Origin: Calothrix membranacea FACHB-236
GTDB lineage: Bacteria > Cyanobacteriota > Cyanobacteriia > Cyanobacteriales > Nostocaceae
NCBI RefSeq assembly: GCF_014696315.1
Contig: NZ_JACJPX010000008.1
Coordinates: 1 to 64,000 of the forward strand
DNA: 64,000 nucleotides
Direction of reading: 5' to 3'
Position numbers and translations under genes: made by a program. Positions 55,987-64,000 of the stretch are shown in pieces. The stretch's first letter is position 1, and each line of letters starts with the position of its first letter. The notes under the pieces were generated by a model. The model did not search any database, was not told where the DNA came from, and saw only the letters and a program-made list of their open reading frames with translations.

Positions 55987-56030
55987 AAAAAACCCCACTC
56001 CAACTTTTAATGTAAATATTAGCTGGAGTG
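55987..56030 (-). terminator. Rho-independent terminator, leftward
   Basis: On the minus strand CACTCCAGC and GTTGGAGTG form a stem (one mismatch) with a 17-base loop, followed by GGGTTTTTT. It lies about 120 bases past the stop of the leftward 125-residue gene. Confidence 0.65.
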
Positions 56031-56149
56031 TGATTTAAGAATAGCGATCGCATGATAGTTAGGTACTTTAAATCTATCTTTTGATTAGATCAGATAAATT
56101 AAGGTAATTTCACTACTGCAATCAACAACAACAAGACTTATTATCAAGA

Positions 56150-56527
56150 TTAACCAAACCAGTGAGATGGTTCAAAACCAGGTTGGATTTTTTCGCAAAG
56201 ATGATGACTGATCCAATCTGACTTATCTTGAAAAATGGTATAAATACCTTGATGAATTAAATTCTGAACATGGAGTTGCTGTTCTAAAGGACTACGAGGC
56301 AACTTATAGTTTATTAAGCATTCTTTGTCGTCTTCAGAAAATGGAACATGTCCCCCAAGATTTGAGGAGTAAAGGCAGGGAATACGGTTAAGGACAAAGT
56401 TAATTAATTCTTGGCGTAAATCAGGAATTGCAAAAGCTTGTTGATAAGGGTTATATGGATAAGTATCCAACACACTTTCAATTTCGCCTTGCACCGATTG
56501 CTGTGTTAACTTAACTACTGTTTTCAT
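56150..56527 (-). CDS. Hypothetical protein, weakly ComFB-like
   Basis: 125 residues, soluble. QQAFAIPDLRQELINFVLNR then IPCLYSS recalls the N-terminal region of late-competence ComFB-type proteins of cyanobacteria, but the similarity is short and the rest (CLINYKLPRSPLEQQLHVQN) is not recognised. A conserved family member is likely given the clean frame and terminator. I would not assign a function. Own transcript, ended by the terminator at about 56000. Confidence 0.55.
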   Translation of the reverse strand: MKTVVKLTQQSVQGEIESVLDTYPYNPYQQAFAIPDLRQELINFVLNRIPCLYSSNLGGHVPFSEDDKECLINYKLPRSPLEQQLHVQNLIHQGIYTIFQDKSDWISHHLCEKIQPGFEPSHWFG

Positions 56528-57081
56528 AACTATTCATCTCCTTTTTTATCCAGTCAATAAATTGTCGGGAATAAAGTTTCTAGGTGGCAAAGTTGACAAA
56601 ATAACCAGCTAGAACTGATTTACATTAAGAGATGCTCTAAACCCTGAATATCAAATTTTATTTCGGTACAATTATCAAAGCTCTATCCTGTCTATTTTTA
56701 GTTAAAACTTATACTCAATGCTGGTATAAATCGTAGAAACAGCATTCAATAAAATGGATAAGTACCGTGTTTTATCTCTCTAATGTTAATTATCCAAAAT
56801 TTTTTAGTCTGTATCAGTAAACTACACAAAACGCAGCAAAACTTTTTGGGGATCAATTCTTTTACTAGAGAAACAGAGTTAATTGTTGCTAAAGATTAAT
56901 CCGTGTAAATGCATGATGGTGTTTACATTAGTTATTAATGTTTGCTACAGTTCTAGCTGAATTATTGCGATATTTGAAATAGATGATTTAGAAAATTCCT
57001 TGTATTGATTACATAAATTGCCTCTATTAGCTTAATAAGTAACATAGGATACTTAAGTAACCAGTGTATTCATAGATAAAA
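56528..57081. other. Intergenic stretch, nothing recognised
   Basis: 554 A+T-rich bases between two leftward genes. I see no repeat array, strong hairpin or plausible small gene. Confidence 0.35.
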
Positions 57082-58140
57082 TTATTCGGGAGAAAAGTTG
57101 AAAAAATTAACATTAGGTAAAGACCTTAGGTGTTGATTAATTTCCACAGCAGCAGTTATTCCAGAAAGCATTGCACTTTCTACAAGATTGCCACCACACC
57201 AATCACCACAACAGATTAAAGGTAGAGGAGTGTGAGCAGATAAAACCGCTTCCGGCCAGGGACGACTAACAAAGGCATAGCGCCAGCGATGTACTTGCAT
57301 CCAGTCAGGAGTTGCTAACCAAGGAATTGTTAAGCTTTGGGCTGTATGTTGCAACATATACTGACCCACTACATTTAAATCTGCGGATTCTAGATGCAGT
57401 TGGGCAAAAGCCGCACTACTTTGCACTACAAAGTGTGGCTGTTGAGGATGGGGACGCTTGCTACTATCTAAACCAATCCAGGCAATATTAGGATCATCAA
57501 CAAAAGTTATAGCTTTCCATGTGGGTAGGGGTTGGGATGTAGGCGGATAACCTGCGATCGCACTAATACATGGATGAAATTCTACTGAACTTAGGCGATC
57601 AATAAAAGCGGTATCTAATAAACTTCCACCCAAAGGAGCTAAAAGCGCCAATGCTTGTGGTGCAGGAATTGCCACAACTAAGGCATTAGCTGTAATTTCT
57701 TCATTACTCGTTTCTAAAGTCAGCCGCCAGCTATTGTTAGTAGGAGTAATGGCAATTACACGCTGATTTAAGACAATATCCAAACCTGGAGCTAGAAACT
57801 TGGCGATAGCACTCATTCCCTGAGGAGCAATATAACGAGGGCTACGGCTCTCAGGTGGAATAATGCCAACATCAGCTTTAAATTCGTAAACTGTATCTGT
57901 CCAAATTTGCAACACCTTGGCATGACATAGTAAATCGACAAAACCTTGCAGCAATTCACCTTTGGGTTTGAGGTAACAAGCGCCATGATCTGCCGAAGTC
58001 CCCTGTAAGCGGCGTGTTGCTAGTCTTCCGCCTAAACCACGAGATTTTTCTACAACTATTACCGAATATCCGGCTTTTCTTAACTGCTGGGCGCAGACTA
58101 AACCTGCCATCCCTGCACCAATTACTGCAACATCAATCAT
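57082..58140 (-). CDS. Renalase-like NAD(P)/FAD-dependent oxidoreductase
   Basis: 352 residues. VAVIGAGMAGLVCAQQLRKA (residues 4-23) is the FAD Rossmann motif, followed by VVEKSRGLGGRLATRR, the GG-R-x-A-TRR segment of the amine-oxidase/renalase-like group. Near the C-terminus CGDWCGGNLVESAMLSG is the second FAD site. It is cytosolic and oxidises an unknown small molecule; cyanobacterial relatives are of unknown physiological role. Divergent from the YaaW-like gene; no clear operator in the 133-base gap. Confidence 0.85.
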   Translation of the reverse strand: MIDVAVIGAGMAGLVCAQQLRKAGYSVIVVEKSRGLGGRLATRRLQGTSADHGACYLKPKGELLQGFVDLLCHAKVLQIWTDTVYEFKADVGIIPPESRSPRYIAPQGMSAIAKFLAPGLDIVLNQRVIAITPTNNSWRLTLETSNEEITANALVVAIPAPQALALLAPLGGSLLDTAFIDRLSSVEFHPCISAIAGYPPTSQPLPTWKAITFVDDPNIAWIGLDSSKRPHPQQPHFVVQSSAAFAQLHLESADLNVVGQYMLQHTAQSLTIPWLATPDWMQVHRWRYAFVSRPWPEAVLSAHTPLPLICCGDWCGGNLVESAMLSGITAAVEINQHLRSLPNVNFFNFSPE

Positions 58141-58273
58141 CTATTAATCGTCCTTGGTGAGAAGCGGTCATTGGTTATTATCAGATGACAAAGCTACAAA
58201 GACTACTAATTGACTGCTGAAAGCTGATAGTAGAATAAGGTACAGAAAGCAGCACGGAAGGGAGGAAGGGAAA

Positions 58274-59116
58274 TTGGATGAACTGAGGGCGGCTTTAGAG
58301 CTAGCAACTGAAGATGAATTGCAGGACTTAACGGCAATTCTGTTTAGTCGTAAGTTCAATCCTTTAGATTACGTTCACACACCTGAACCAATTGAAGTTC
58401 AAAGCCAAGACCGAAAAGCATGGTTAGATACATTAGAAAATCGTTTTCGCTTTTTGGCTGCTGATGGGATGACAGTATTACGGGGACGCACCAGCCAAGT
58501 AACTTACCGACAAGCGCTAATTCAAGTATGTAAGTATTTAAAAATTCCTTATTCTAGTCAGCTAGCAACTGTTGATTTAGAAGCAGAAGTATTTTTGCAT
58601 CTATTAGGGCAAGTGTGGAAAAAATTGCCCGAACAGGAAAAGCAAAAATTAACTGTCCGGGTACAGCGTCAGTTGATGAAATCGGAACTGAAACAACCCC
58701 TACCACTTTTATTACAAAAAGACCCCTTAGGGTTAATTTTCAAAGGTGGTAGTGCTTTAGCAGTGACTTCTGTGATTCAACCGCTGGTACTGAAACAAAT
58801 TGCCCGCCAATTTGCGGCACACTTTGCTACCTATCAAGTAGCTAAACAAGCTGCAATCCAAGGTTCGACAGCGGCGACAGCACAGTTTCAAAACTATGTA
58901 GCTTTACAAATGGCCAAGCGGGGTATGACTGTGAATGCAGCTCGTTATGGAGCAGTACGTAGTATCTTTTCCTTTATTGGGCCAGTGATGTGGGCTTGGT
59001 TTTTTGCAGATTTAGGATGGAGAGCGATCGCTACTAATTACGGTAGAATCATTCCCACTGTCTTTGCCTTAGCGCAAATTCGTCTCACCCGTACTGAATG
59101 TTGGGAGTTAGCTTGA
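58274..59116 (+). CDS. YaaW family protein
   Basis: 280 residues. N-terminal EDELQDLTAILFSRKFNPLD, a central RQALIQVCKYLKIPY helix, and later hydrophobic SALAVTSVIQPLV and FSFIGPVMWAWFFADLGWRA segments, which match the YaaW family (unknown function; related to a DUF3944 N-terminal unit). The start is TTG, preceded by GGAGGAAGGG, a strong Shine-Dalgarno. The last 19 bases overlap the following O-antigen-ligase-family gene, so they are co-expressed. Confidence 0.8.
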   Translation: MDELRAALELATEDELQDLTAILFSRKFNPLDYVHTPEPIEVQSQDRKAWLDTLENRFRFLAADGMTVLRGRTSQVTYRQALIQVCKYLKIPYSSQLATVDLEAEVFLHLLGQVWKKLPEQEKQKLTVRVQRQLMKSELKQPLPLLLQKDPLGLIFKGGSALAVTSVIQPLVLKQIARQFAAHFATYQVAKQAAIQGSTAATAQFQNYVALQMAKRGMTVNAARYGAVRSIFSFIGPVMWAWFFADLGWRAIATNYGRIIPTVFALAQIRLTRTECWELA

Positions 59117-60450
59117 AGCAAGCTGTTTATCATCCCAATCCGGCTTTGCAATTACCTTGGAATTTAACTCAATTGGGACTAATCCTATTCCCATTGAGTC
59201 CCTTCCTAGGGGCTGTATTGATAGTTTTGGCATCCTTAATTACTTTGGCACGCCAATGGAGAAAAATTATCCGCCGCCCTCTCAATTGGGGATTTGCACT
59301 TCTGAGTTTATTGCTGATAATTACGGCTGGGTTTGCCTATGAAAAAAACCCAGCTTACGTTGGTTTATTTAATTTTATTCCCTACTTTATCGTTTTCGCG
59401 GGCTTGAGCGCCCTAATTCAAAAAACCGCTCAATTGCGACAAATGGCTTGGATTTTGGTAATTGCTTCCGTGCCAATCACAATTTTGGGCTTTGGGCAGT
59501 TATTTTTAGGCTGGACTTTAGATTTAACGTTTTTGTGGGTTGTTTTAGAGTGGGCGATCGCACCACAAGGAAATCCCCCAGAGCGCATGGCTTCTATCTT
59601 AATGCACGCTAACACCTTAGCTGCTTATCTGGTAATAATTTTTACTCTTGGTTTAGGTTTAGCGCTAGAACAGTGGCAATTAATTACAAAGAAAACTTCA
59701 AATACCCCAATCCCCAGTACCCAATCCCCAGTCCCCAATCCCCAATCCCTCACCCCCCTTATCTTTCTCACTATTGCGGGAATTCTTAACTTCATCGCCT
59801 TAATTTTTACTAACTCACGCAACGGATGGGCGATCGCAATTTTTGTTTGTTTAGCTTATGCACTATACAAAGGTTGGCGGCTTCTGGTTGGTGGTGTAGC
59901 TGGTGTTGTGACTACTGTTCTGTTAGCAGCTTTTGCGCCTTCACCAATCGCCCAGTTCTTTCGTAGCTTCGTTCCCGCTTTCTTTTGGGCGCGCTTAAAT
60001 GATGATATGTATCCCGATAGGCCAGTCGCTTTAATGCGAAAAACCCAATGGCAGTTTGCCTGGAATTTAACTCAAAAACATCCTTGGACTGGCTGGGGGT
60101 TACGCAATTTTACAACACTCTACGAAGCCAAAGCGCAGATTGCTTTAGGCCATCCCCACAACTTATTTTTGATGCTATCAGCGGAAACTGGGATACCTAC
60201 TGCTTTATTATTTTTTGGTTTAATTGGTTGGGTTTTGATTGCATCTATTCAAGTTTTGCAAAAACCACAATTTTTAGAGAAAGAAGACCGATTGATATTT
60301 TTTAGTTATCTCGTAGTTTTGTTTGGCTGGGTACTTTTTAATACGGTTGATGTTACTCTTTATGATTTTCGCTTGAATACGCTTTTTTGGTTAATATTAT
60401 CCGCGCTTTGTGGATTGATTTATCGCTATAACCAAGACGCTAGAATTTAA
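59098..60450 (+). CDS. O-antigen ligase / IctB-like membrane protein
   Basis: 450 residues with about ten to twelve transmembrane helices. The region near HPHNLFLMLSAETGIPTALL (about 349-368) is the Wzy_C-type motif of the O-antigen ligase family, which in cyanobacteria also includes IctB-like proteins once called bicarbonate transporters. It may attach or polymerise a surface glycan. Odd feature: residues about 200-219 (NTPIPSTQSPVPNPQSLTPL) are encoded by a CCCCAAT heptamer array inside the gene. Overlaps the YaaW gene by 19 bases. Confidence 0.85.
   Translation: MLGVSLKQAVYHPNPALQLPWNLTQLGLILFPLSPFLGAVLIVLASLITLARQWRKIIRRPLNWGFALLSLLLIITAGFAYEKNPAYVGLFNFIPYFIVFAGLSALIQKTAQLRQMAWILVIASVPITILGFGQLFLGWTLDLTFLWVVLEWAIAPQGNPPERMASILMHANTLAAYLVIIFTLGLGLALEQWQLITKKTSNTPIPSTQSPVPNPQSLTPLIFLTIAGILNFIALIFTNSRNGWAIAIFVCLAYALYKGWRLLVGGVAGVVTTVLLAAFAPSPIAQFFRSFVPAFFWARLNDDMYPDRPVALMRKTQWQFAWNLTQKHPWTGWGLRNFTTLYEAKAQIALGHPHNLFLMLSAETGIPTALLFFGLIGWVLIASIQVLQKPQFLEKEDRLIFFSYLVVLFGWVLFNTVDVTLYDFRLNTLFWLILSALCGLIYRYNQDARI
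59700..59757 (+). repeat. Translated CCCCAAT/CCCCAGT tandem repeat
   Basis: About seven heptamers (ccccaatccccagtacccaa and on) lie in frame in the O-antigen-ligase-family gene, in a loop between hydrophobic helices. Seven-base units shift the frame, giving the alternating P-x-P-x-T/P pattern seen in the protein. Confidence 0.75.
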
Positions 60451-60554
60451 GCTACACACGATGTATGAAATTATCCTTTGGTGATTGATTTTGGTTAGTG
60501 TTCTATGTAAATACAGTTCAGTTAAGAAAATTAATTGATAACAAAACCAAAAAA

Positions 60555-60665
60555 CTAGTACACTGCGGCGTAAATAAAGCTATCCTTTTAAATTGTCAAA
60601 AACCTTGATATATGAACCTTTTGACTTTTGACTTTTGACTTTTGACTTCCGCGCAGCGGTACTAG
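60555..60665. mobile_element. MITE-like element, family 2, copy 2
   Basis: 111 bases. Left end CTAGTACACTGCGGCG; right end read inward CTAGTACCGCTGCGCGG. It includes taaataaagctatcc and four TTTTGAC heptamers (60618-60648) before the right end, the same order as at 22951. Confidence 0.7.
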
Positions 60666-60737
60666 TTACTCAACAAAAAAACAGAACAATCATTTTGGAG
60701 GGGGTTTGGGGGACGCAACCGTCACCCAATCGGGGTT

Positions 60738-60756
60738 TTGGGGGAGAATCCCCCAA
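60738..60756. repeat. TTGGGGG...CCCCCAA hairpin in a G-rich repeat
   Basis: TTGGGGG-AGAAT-CCCCCAA in a G-rich segment (ggagggggtttgggggacgc upstream). It lies between the O-antigen-ligase-family gene and the convergent hybrid kinase. The T run is about ten bases away, so terminator use is doubtful. Confidence 0.45.
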
Positions 60757-60910
60757 TTGAGAGAGCTTTTTTAATAAGTGACAAATCAATCGCTAATAAG
60801 CTTAACCCAAGCGTATTGTATTATATGTAACCTGAGTTCGGATTCAGCATTTTCCCAATTCAACACCATTAAATACGTTAGCATCTGAGTTAACGCACCT
60901 AAAATTTTGT

Positions 60911-63007
60911 TTAGCTAAGGGTAGAGTGCAAATTTACTTTTAATAGTTTGACGATCATATTAATTAATTTAGCTGGCTCAATGGGCTTAGAAGCATACAT
61001 ATGAAAGCCGGCTGCTATGGCTTCTGTAGAATCTTCTTCTCTGGCGTAGGCTGTTAAAGCAATAGCTGGAATTTGCCCGCCTCGTTCTGGTTCAAGCAAT
61101 CGGATTTTACGGATGAGTGTGTATCCATCTTCTTCGGGCATACCAATATCACTGATCAAGATTTCTGGTGGATAGTCTTGAATAGCTAACATTGCTTCGT
61201 TAACTGAACTAACGGCCCTAACTGCGGCTCCTGATTGCTGTAATGCGGCTTTGAGGAAAAGGCGTGTATCAGTATCGTCATCTACAACTAGCAATTGCAC
61301 ATTATTTAGTGGTAATTCCGGTGAAGATATAGATTCTACAATTGCTGCTTTTTCGGAAGTTTGCGGATGTTTTGCTTCTAAAAGCGGTAATTTAACAGTA
61401 AAAGTTGCACCTTGTCCTTCACCTGCACTATTTGCATAAATATTGCCGCGGTGTAATTCTACCAAGTGGCGGGCGATCGCTAATCCTAATCCTAGTCCTG
61501 TGTGGCTGCGGGTGGTACTACCGTCGGCTTGGCGGAAGCGATCAAAAACATATCTGAGAAAGTCTGGTTGAATGCCAATTCCGGTATCACTGACTTGAAT
61601 TTGAGCGTAGTTATTGTCAGTGGAAAGGGTAATATCCACACGGCCGTTTTCTGGTGTGAACTTGATGGCATTACTAAGTAGATTCCAGACGACTTGTTGT
61701 AAGCGATCCGGATCGCCAGAAACCATAAAGGGTGAGGCTAGATGCTTTGCTAGAGAGAAATGACCGTTATTTTCTTTATTTGCGGGGATGTTTGCTTTAT
61801 CTGTGGGTGCGATGGCAGGCATCGCAAATTCAAAGGCAATATTTTTCGCCTCGGCTTGCAAGCGCACTGTCTCTACTGCGGTTTCAATTACTGAAACGAG
61901 GTTAACAGGGCAAATATTTAACACCAATTTGCCGCGAATAATTCTGGAGACATCTAAAATATCTTCAATTAGCTGTTCCTGTAAACGTGCATTGCGCTCG
62001 ATTGTTTCTAAAGCACGGGCTGTAGCTTTCTCATCGAGTTTGCGATTGCGGAGAAGTTTAGCCCAACCGAGGATAGAGTTGAGAGGTGTCCGCAGTTCGT
62101 GAGACAGAGTAGCGAGGAACTCATCTTTCATGCGGTTTGTAGCTTCCGCTTCTTTGAGTGCTGCTTGTTCGCGAATTAATTTAGCGCGTTCTTCCTCAGC
62201 TTGTTTGCGATCGCTAATATCTTCTACTGTACCCACATAACCAATGACTGCACCTTCATTGGAAAGCATGGGCGAGGAACGCAAGGTTAACCAGCGCAAA
62301 ATCCCAGTGGCTGTAACAATACTAAATTCACTATAGTATTCTTGCCCCTGTTGAGCCGCCGCCGACCAATCAGCAAATATCCTATCTCTATCTTCAGGAC
62401 GAAGCGATCGCAACCAACCTGTGCCTAAACAATCTGCATCAGAGATGCCTAAAATACTTTGGTAGCGGGGATTAGTATAAGTACAATTACCAGTAATATC
62501 TGTGAGAAAAATGCCTACAGGTGAGCAAGCAGATAACGAGCGAAACTGTTCTTCACTTTTTCTGAGATCAGCATTTAAGGCAGCTAGTTGGTTAGCTTGT
62601 CTTTCTATCTTTGCCGTTTTTTGAAATAAATCGACAAACGCCGCGACTTTCGACTTTAAGATTTCCGGTTCGATGGGCTTAAATAAATAGTCTACTGCTC
62701 CTAGGGAATAGCCTTTAAATACCATCGAATCGTTGGTACTAAATGCCGTTAAAAAGATGATGGGTGTATGACGCGATCGCTCTCGTTGGCGAATTAGTGT
62801 AGCCGTTTCAAACCCATCCATATCTGGCATTTGTACGTCGAGCAAAATCACCGCAAAATCTTGATTGAGTAAACATCTCAAAGCTTGGGCACCTGATGTC
62901 GCCCTGACCAAATTTTGACCTAAACTGTGCAGTATTGCTTCTAAGGCCAACAAGTTTTCCGAGTGATCATCAACCAGGAGAATATTTACTGGTAATTCGG
63001 ACGGCAT
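60911..63007 (-). CDS. Hybrid kinase: REC-PAS-HisKA-HATPase-REC
   Basis: 698 residues, soluble. N-terminal REC (about 6-125, Asp57 in ILLDVQMPDMDG), coiled coil (about 130-150), PAS-PAC (about 152-275), HisKA with EFLATLSHELRTPLNS, HATPase (about 380-525, [32 protein letters not shown]), C-terminal REC (about 560-690, VDDDTDTR, ISDIGMPEEDG). With no membrane segment and a receiver at each end, it probably takes phosphate from another kinase and passes it on. Alone on its strand. Confidence 0.92.
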   Translation of the reverse strand: MPSELPVNILLVDDHSENLLALEAILHSLGQNLVRATSGAQALRCLLNQDFAVILLDVQMPDMDGFETATLIRQRERSRHTPIIFLTAFSTNDSMVFKGYSLGAVDYLFKPIEPEILKSKVAAFVDLFQKTAKIERQANQLAALNADLRKSEEQFRSLSACSPVGIFLTDITGNCTYTNPRYQSILGISDADCLGTGWLRSLRPEDRDRIFADWSAAAQQGQEYYSEFSIVTATGILRWLTLRSSPMLSNEGAVIGYVGTVEDISDRKQAEEERAKLIREQAALKEAEATNRMKDEFLATLSHELRTPLNSILGWAKLLRNRKLDEKATARALETIERNARLQEQLIEDILDVSRIIRGKLVLNICPVNLVSVIETAVETVRLQAEAKNIAFEFAMPAIAPTDKANIPANKENNGHFSLAKHLASPFMVSGDPDRLQQVVWNLLSNAIKFTPENGRVDITLSTDNNYAQIQVSDTGIGIQPDFLRYVFDRFRQADGSTTRSHTGLGLGLAIARHLVELHRGNIYANSAGEGQGATFTVKLPLLEAKHPQTSEKAAIVESISSPELPLNNVQLLVVDDDTDTRLFLKAALQQSGAAVRAVSSVNEAMLAIQDYPPEILISDIGMPEEDGYTLIRKIRLLEPERGGQIPAIALTAYAREEDSTEAIAAGFHMYASKPIEPAKLINMIVKLLKVNLHSTLS

Positions 63008-63118
63008 TATAGGTATAGACTCCTAGGTAGACTAAAAACAAATTTCTACGCTATTTTATAGACTTTCAACCTTGGGACACGTATTTTACAACTATCTCTG
63101 GTTACAAATTTTGGAATC

Positions 63119-63152
63119 GGGGGGGAATAGGGACTGGGGATTGGTGACTGGA
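63119..63152. repeat. GGGACTGG/GGGATTGG short tandem repeat
   Basis: About four degenerate G-rich heptamers in the gap between the hybrid kinase and the retropepsin module, the same family as at 34671. Confidence 0.55.
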
Positions 63153-63198
63153 AGGGAACTAGACTAGATAAATATGCAAGTTAAATGCAGAACACCTT

Positions 63199-63522
63199 AT
63201 GACACATATATCCCAGCAAAGACGCACCCGCATCTTATCTCCATCTCCTATCGTGCCAGAGGAAAAGCGTCATCAGCGAGAACAACGTGATGCCCTTGCA
63301 GCAAAGTGCCGTGAGATTTTTGAGCGCTTGCGTCCGCAACTGATAGAGACAAATTACAACTGGCATATTGCCATTGACCCAGAGACAGAAGAGTACCTCC
63401 TTGACCTAACTTTAAAAGGGATAACGCAAAAAATTCGTGATACTTACAGTAATACTAATCAAGTAAAAGTGACTATCTTTCGACTTAACGATACGGGAAC
63501 CTGTGGCAGGTTATGGCTGTAG
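63199..63522 (+). CDS. Hypothetical partner of the retropepsin-like protein
   Basis: 107 residues, soluble. A basic, Ser/Pro-containing N-terminus (SQQRRTRILSPSPIVPEEKR) is followed by a helical then beta region (IDPETEEYLLDLTLKGITQ). Family not recognised. It overlaps the following aspartic-protease-like gene by 10 bases, so translation is coupled. The pairing resembles small two-gene modules such as toxin-antitoxin sets, but no toxin or antitoxin signature is visible. Confidence 0.6.
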   Translation: MTHISQQRRTRILSPSPIVPEEKRHQREQRDALAAKCREIFERLRPQLIETNYNWHIAIDPETEEYLLDLTLKGITQKIRDTYSNTNQVKVTIFRLNDTGTCGRLWL

Positions 63523-63893
63523 GTTCATTTGGAGATAACGGCGAGCTATTTTTTGAAATTCAGCTTGTTGGCGTTAACGGCGAAGAATTTATCATTGAAG
63601 CCTTATTTGATACAGGGTTTACAGATGGCTGGTTAGCTATCAACACTCAAGACCTGGATGCTTTGGGGTGGTCATTGCTAGCCGCACAAGTTGAAATGAC
63701 CACAGCACGAGGGAACGCAAGGTTAGACATCCATGAAGGCAAAATTATCATTGATGGAATTGAAGCCATAATCCCCGTCCATGTCGGTGATGAGATTCCC
63801 GATACCATTATGGGTTCTTTGTGGCTGGATACTATGCAGCTAATCGTGAATAAACCAAGAAACATATTGACTTTAGCGATGGTGGACGAATAA
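63513..63893 (+). CDS. Retropepsin-like clan AA aspartic protease
   Basis: 126 residues, a single aspartic protease lobe. EALFDTGFTDGWLAI (about 29-43) has the D-T-G active-site triad, and IMGSLWLDTMQLIVNKPR the ILG-like hydrophobic-Gly and second-strand region. One lobe of about this size implies a homodimer, as in viral proteases. Cyanobacterial members are soluble and of unknown target. The ATG lies inside the preceding gene's last codons. A GGGGATT repeat begins shortly after the stop. Confidence 0.8.
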   Translation: MAVGSFGDNGELFFEIQLVGVNGEEFIIEALFDTGFTDGWLAINTQDLDALGWSLLAAQVEMTTARGNARLDIHEGKIIIDGIEAIIPVHVGDEIPDTIMGSLWLDTMQLIVNKPRNILTLAMVDE

Positions 63894-63907
63894 AAGACTT
63901 AAACAAT

Positions 63908-63945
63908 TTGGGATTGGGGATTAGGGATTGGGGACTGGGAAAAGG
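63908..63945. repeat. GGGGATT short tandem repeat
   Basis: About five G-rich heptamers (gggattggggattagggatt) begin 15 bases after the retropepsin-like gene. Facing attaccc units appear at the very end of the window. Confidence 0.65.
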
Positions 63946-64000
63946 AAGAGGGTAGGGAGCAGGGAAAAAAATAATTAATGACAAACACCAATTACCCATT

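Noticed and set aside
56150-56527. Firm ComFB assignment
   Set aside because: The similarity is confined to about 20 residues and the typical ComFB C-terminus is not visible.
1-64000. tRNA, rRNA, tmRNA or riboswitch
   Set aside because: I looked for T-loop GTTCRA patterns with acceptor stems and for known riboswitch cores in the intergenic stretches and found none convincing; a covariance-model search would be decisive.

Overview
The window looks like a chromosomal segment from a filamentous, probably heterocyst-forming cyanobacterium (Nostoc/Calothrix/Tolypothrix-like). The evidence is the frequent HIP1 octamer gcgatcgc, heptameric short tandem repeats (CCCCATT, TTTTGAA, GTCAAAA types), LL-diaminopimelate aminotransferase, a fused PyrF-PyrE, a dnaK3-type chaperone next to a dnaJ, and many multi-domain PAS/GAF kinases. 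I see no tRNA, rRNA, CRISPR array, prophage or intact transposase.

Layout. 1-14 kb: a thioredoxin-fold-like thylakoid protein, an orphan HicB, a DUF3370 secreted protein, a geranylgeranyl-reductase-family flavoprotein, a four-PAS histidine kinase, the succinate dehydrogenase/fumarate reductase flavoprotein and a WD40 protein. 14-23 kb: an FHA-PAS-GAF-GGDEF-EAL c-di-GMP protein, a methyltransferase-like protein, an AI-2E-type permease, PyrF-PyrE, and a Tat-exported molybdopterin oxidoreductase followed by a membrane cytochrome b. 23-42 kb: a 1681-residue hybrid kinase, an RsbW-like anti-sigma kinase, a REC-PP2C phosphatase and a STAS antagonist; then a leftward cluster of three DUF3131 proteins (four full domains) and a cellulose-synthase-like GT2; then a second STAS protein, a pentapeptide protein and an SGNH hydrolase. 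42-58 kb: dapL, ankyrin and M23 peptidase genes, a complete hicAB pair behind a 14-bp inverted repeat, dnaJ and dnaK, an M28 peptidase, a bestrophin, DUF2945/DUF3140 stress proteins and a renalase-like flavoprotein. 58-64 kb: a YaaW-like protein overlapping an O-antigen-ligase-family protein, a REC-PAS-kinase-REC hybrid and a retropepsin-like two-gene module.

The most coherent candidate system is 23.5-42.3 kb. A sensor kinase and a partner-switching triad (kinase, phosphatase, two STAS proteins) flank a polysaccharide synthase with secreted or anchored DUF3131 proteins. I infer signal-controlled export and modification of an exopolysaccharide. Within it, the 490-residue DUF3131 protein next to the GT2 begins with what looks like the tail of another DUF3131 domain and has no signal peptide, which suggests its 5' part was lost.

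A second theme is repeat ecology. Three families of non-coding elements with imperfect terminal inverted repeats (105-177 bp) and many heptamer tandem repeats sit beside or inside the ends of genes. One tandem repeat is translated inside the O-antigen-ligase-family protein. All calls come from reading the sequence; no database search was run.
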